Shown here piece by piece: positions 13,531 through 14,496 of a DNA stretch of 14,496 nt. A model generated the notes under the pieces. That model did not search any database, was not told where the DNA came from, and saw only the letters and a list, made by a program, of their open reading frames with translations. The position numbers and the translations under genes are program-made. The stretch covers positions 1 to 14,496 of the forward strand of contig JAOUHH010000034.1 in NCBI GenBank assembly GCA_029865195.1, written 5' to 3'. The stretch comes from Desulfobulbaceae bacterium (GTDB taxonomy: Bacteria; Desulfobacterota; Desulfobulbia; Desulfobulbales; UBA5123). The first letter of the stretch is position 1; every line of letters begins with the position of its first letter.

Positions 13531-13734
13531 GTCGTTTCCCGGCCAAGTTCCGGGCCCCTCAGCGGGGTTCCGATTTGCGACCGGGATATTTGTTGTTGAC
13601 GGCTGCCGCCGTCGCAAGGAGAGGCTTGGAAAGTCAAACGGCATGGGTCGTTTGTAGTGTTTCCGGCCAACACCGGCGTGGACGCGATTATGCGCCGCCG
13701 GACGCCGGCTGTTCATGCAGCCGAAGGAGATTGA
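13531..13734 (+). promoter_or_regulatory. pnp leader region with several hairpins, no gene seen
   Basis: This 204-base stretch contains no supported gene. It holds CCCGG/CCGGG (13538-13542 with 13550-13554), GACGGC/GCCGTC (13598-13603 with 13608-13613), and CAAACG/CGTTTG (13635-13640 with 13649-13654). AGCGGGGTT (13561-13569) is an exact complement of the base of the preceding terminator arm. E. coli pnp is autoregulated through a leader stem cut by RNase III and then degraded by PNPase. A similar arrangement here is an inference. No convincing promoter is seen; TTGACG at 13596 lacks a matching -10 box. Confidence 0.4.
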
Positions 13735-14496
13735 ATGTTTAAGCAAGTAGAAGTTGAAGTTGGCGGGCGTACCCTGACCGTTGAGACCGGCCGTCTCGCC
13801 AAACAGGCGGGTGGTTCGGTGTTGGTTACCTATGGCGAAACCGTGGTGCTGGTCACCGCGACCAGGGCACCTGAGCCCAAGGCGGATGTCGATTTCCTGC
13901 CGCTTACCGTCGAGTATCAGGAACGGATGTACGCATCCGGCCGGATTCCCGGCAGTTTCTTCCGCCGCGAGATCGGCCGCCCCAGTGAAAAAGAAACCCT
14001 TACCTGCCGCTTCATCGATCGGCCCCTGCGGCCGCTGTTTGCTAAAGGATACCAGTACGAGACCCAGATCATCGCCACCGTTTTCTCCGCCGACCAGCAG
14101 AACGAGCCGGACATGCTGGCCCTGATCGGCGCCTCCTGCGCCCTGTCGGTATCCGATATCCCCTTCCACGGCCCCATTGCCGGGATCCGGGTCGGTTACA
14201 TCAACGGTGCCTATGTCTTGAACCCCACCAAGGACCAGATGGAGGAATCCCGTCTCGACCTGGTGGTCGCCGGTTCCCGCACCGCCGTGGTGATGGTCGA
14301 GGGCGGCAGTGATTCGCTCTCCGAGCAGGAGATCCTTGAGGGGATCTACTTCGGTCATGCCGGGTTGCAGCCGATCCTCGACATGCAGGATGAACTGCGG
14401 GCCGCCGCCGGCAAGGTCAAGATTGAGGTCGAGCCGCCCAAGGTCGACGAGGTCTTGAAGGCCAAGGTGGCCGAGATCGCCTCCGAGGCGATGAAG
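13735..14496 (+). CDS. pnp: Polyribonucleotide nucleotidyltransferase (PNPase), N-terminal part (partial at window end)
   Basis: The first 254 residues of PNPase, the phosphorolytic 3'-5' exoribonuclease of the RNA degradation machinery. The reading frame is open to the last base, so the stop lies outside the window. ATG 13735 is preceded by AAGGAGA (13724-13730). The first RNase PH domain is clear: GGRTLTVETGRLAKQAGGSV near the start, GETVVLVTAT, the RNA-binding signature GSFFRRE with surrounding YASGRIPG (residues about 66-80), ETLTCRFIDRPLRPLF, and ALIGASCALSVSDIPF. The all-helical linker domain begins at about 235. The remaining two thirds (second PH domain, KH, S1) would lie beyond the edge. 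rpsO-pnp adjacency is highly conserved in bacteria. Confidence 0.96.
   Translation, partial: MFKQVEVEVGGRTLTVETGRLAKQAGGSVLVTYGETVVLVTATRAPEPKADVDFLPLTVEYQERMYASGRIPGSFFRREIGRPSEKETLTCRFIDRPLRPLFAKGYQYETQIIATVFSADQQNEPDMLALIGASCALSVSDIPFHGPIAGIRVGYINGAYVLNPTKDQMEESRLDLVVAGSRTAVVMVEGGSDSLSEQEILEGIYFGHAGLQPILDMQDELRAAAGKVKIEVEPPKVDEVLKAKVAEIASEAMK

Noticed and set aside
13435..14358. A 307-codon minus-strand frame across the rpsO-pnp spacer and pnp
   Set aside because: Mostly opposite conserved pnp coding sequence; no domain seen and no convincing start signal.
1..14496. Mobile element, phage, CRISPR or defence system
   Set aside because: No transposase, integrase, direct-repeat array or known defence domain is seen on either strand; the window is core operons plus one two-component module.

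Overview
The window is an ordinary, intact piece of bacterial chromosome, GC-rich by eye, with every recognisable gene on the + strand. It shows no insertion sequence, prophage, CRISPR array or broken gene. The order nusA-ylxR-infB-rbfA-DHH phosphoesterase-truB-rpsO-pnp, with a short NusA and a TruB that lacks a PUA domain, is not the enterobacterial version of this locus. It fits Desulfobacterota/deltaproteobacteria, perhaps a Desulfobulbales-like sulfur-cycle anaerobe. That placement is inferred from gene order and protein style, not from a database search.

Region 1 (1-1990) is the end of a complex I operon: the C-terminal part of nuoM, then complete nuoN, then a possible intrinsic terminator. 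Region 2 (about 2040-5306) is a three-gene signalling operon joined by two 4-base ATGA overlaps. It encodes a DUF3068/PorA-like protein with a membrane segment at each end, a membrane histidine kinase (Cache-like sensor, HAMP, PAS, HisKA, HATPase), and a receiver-only response regulator. This is the least-described part of the window.

Region 3 (5406-14496) is the core transcription/translation operon. A strong promoter precedes tRNA-Gly(CCC). Then comes a 206-base structured leader with a textbook terminator/attenuator just before rimP, followed by nusA, ylxR, infB, rbfA, nrnA-like DHH phosphoesterase, truB, rpsO and the start of pnp, which runs off the end. In E. coli the corresponding operon also begins with a tRNA gene (metY) and is regulated in its leader. 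Here the tRNA is a glycine isoacceptor.

The genes act together: RimP and RbfA mature the 30S subunit, IF2 starts translation, NusA controls elongation and termination, TruB modifies tRNA, S15 is a primary 16S-binding protein, and NrnA-like phosphoesterase and PNPase degrade RNA. Hairpins sit in the rimP leader, between infB and rbfA, and between rpsO and pnp. They suggest several points of attenuation or RNA processing. The best leads for novelty are the DUF3068-kinase-receiver module and these untranslated RNA structures. I found no sign of a defence or mobile system.
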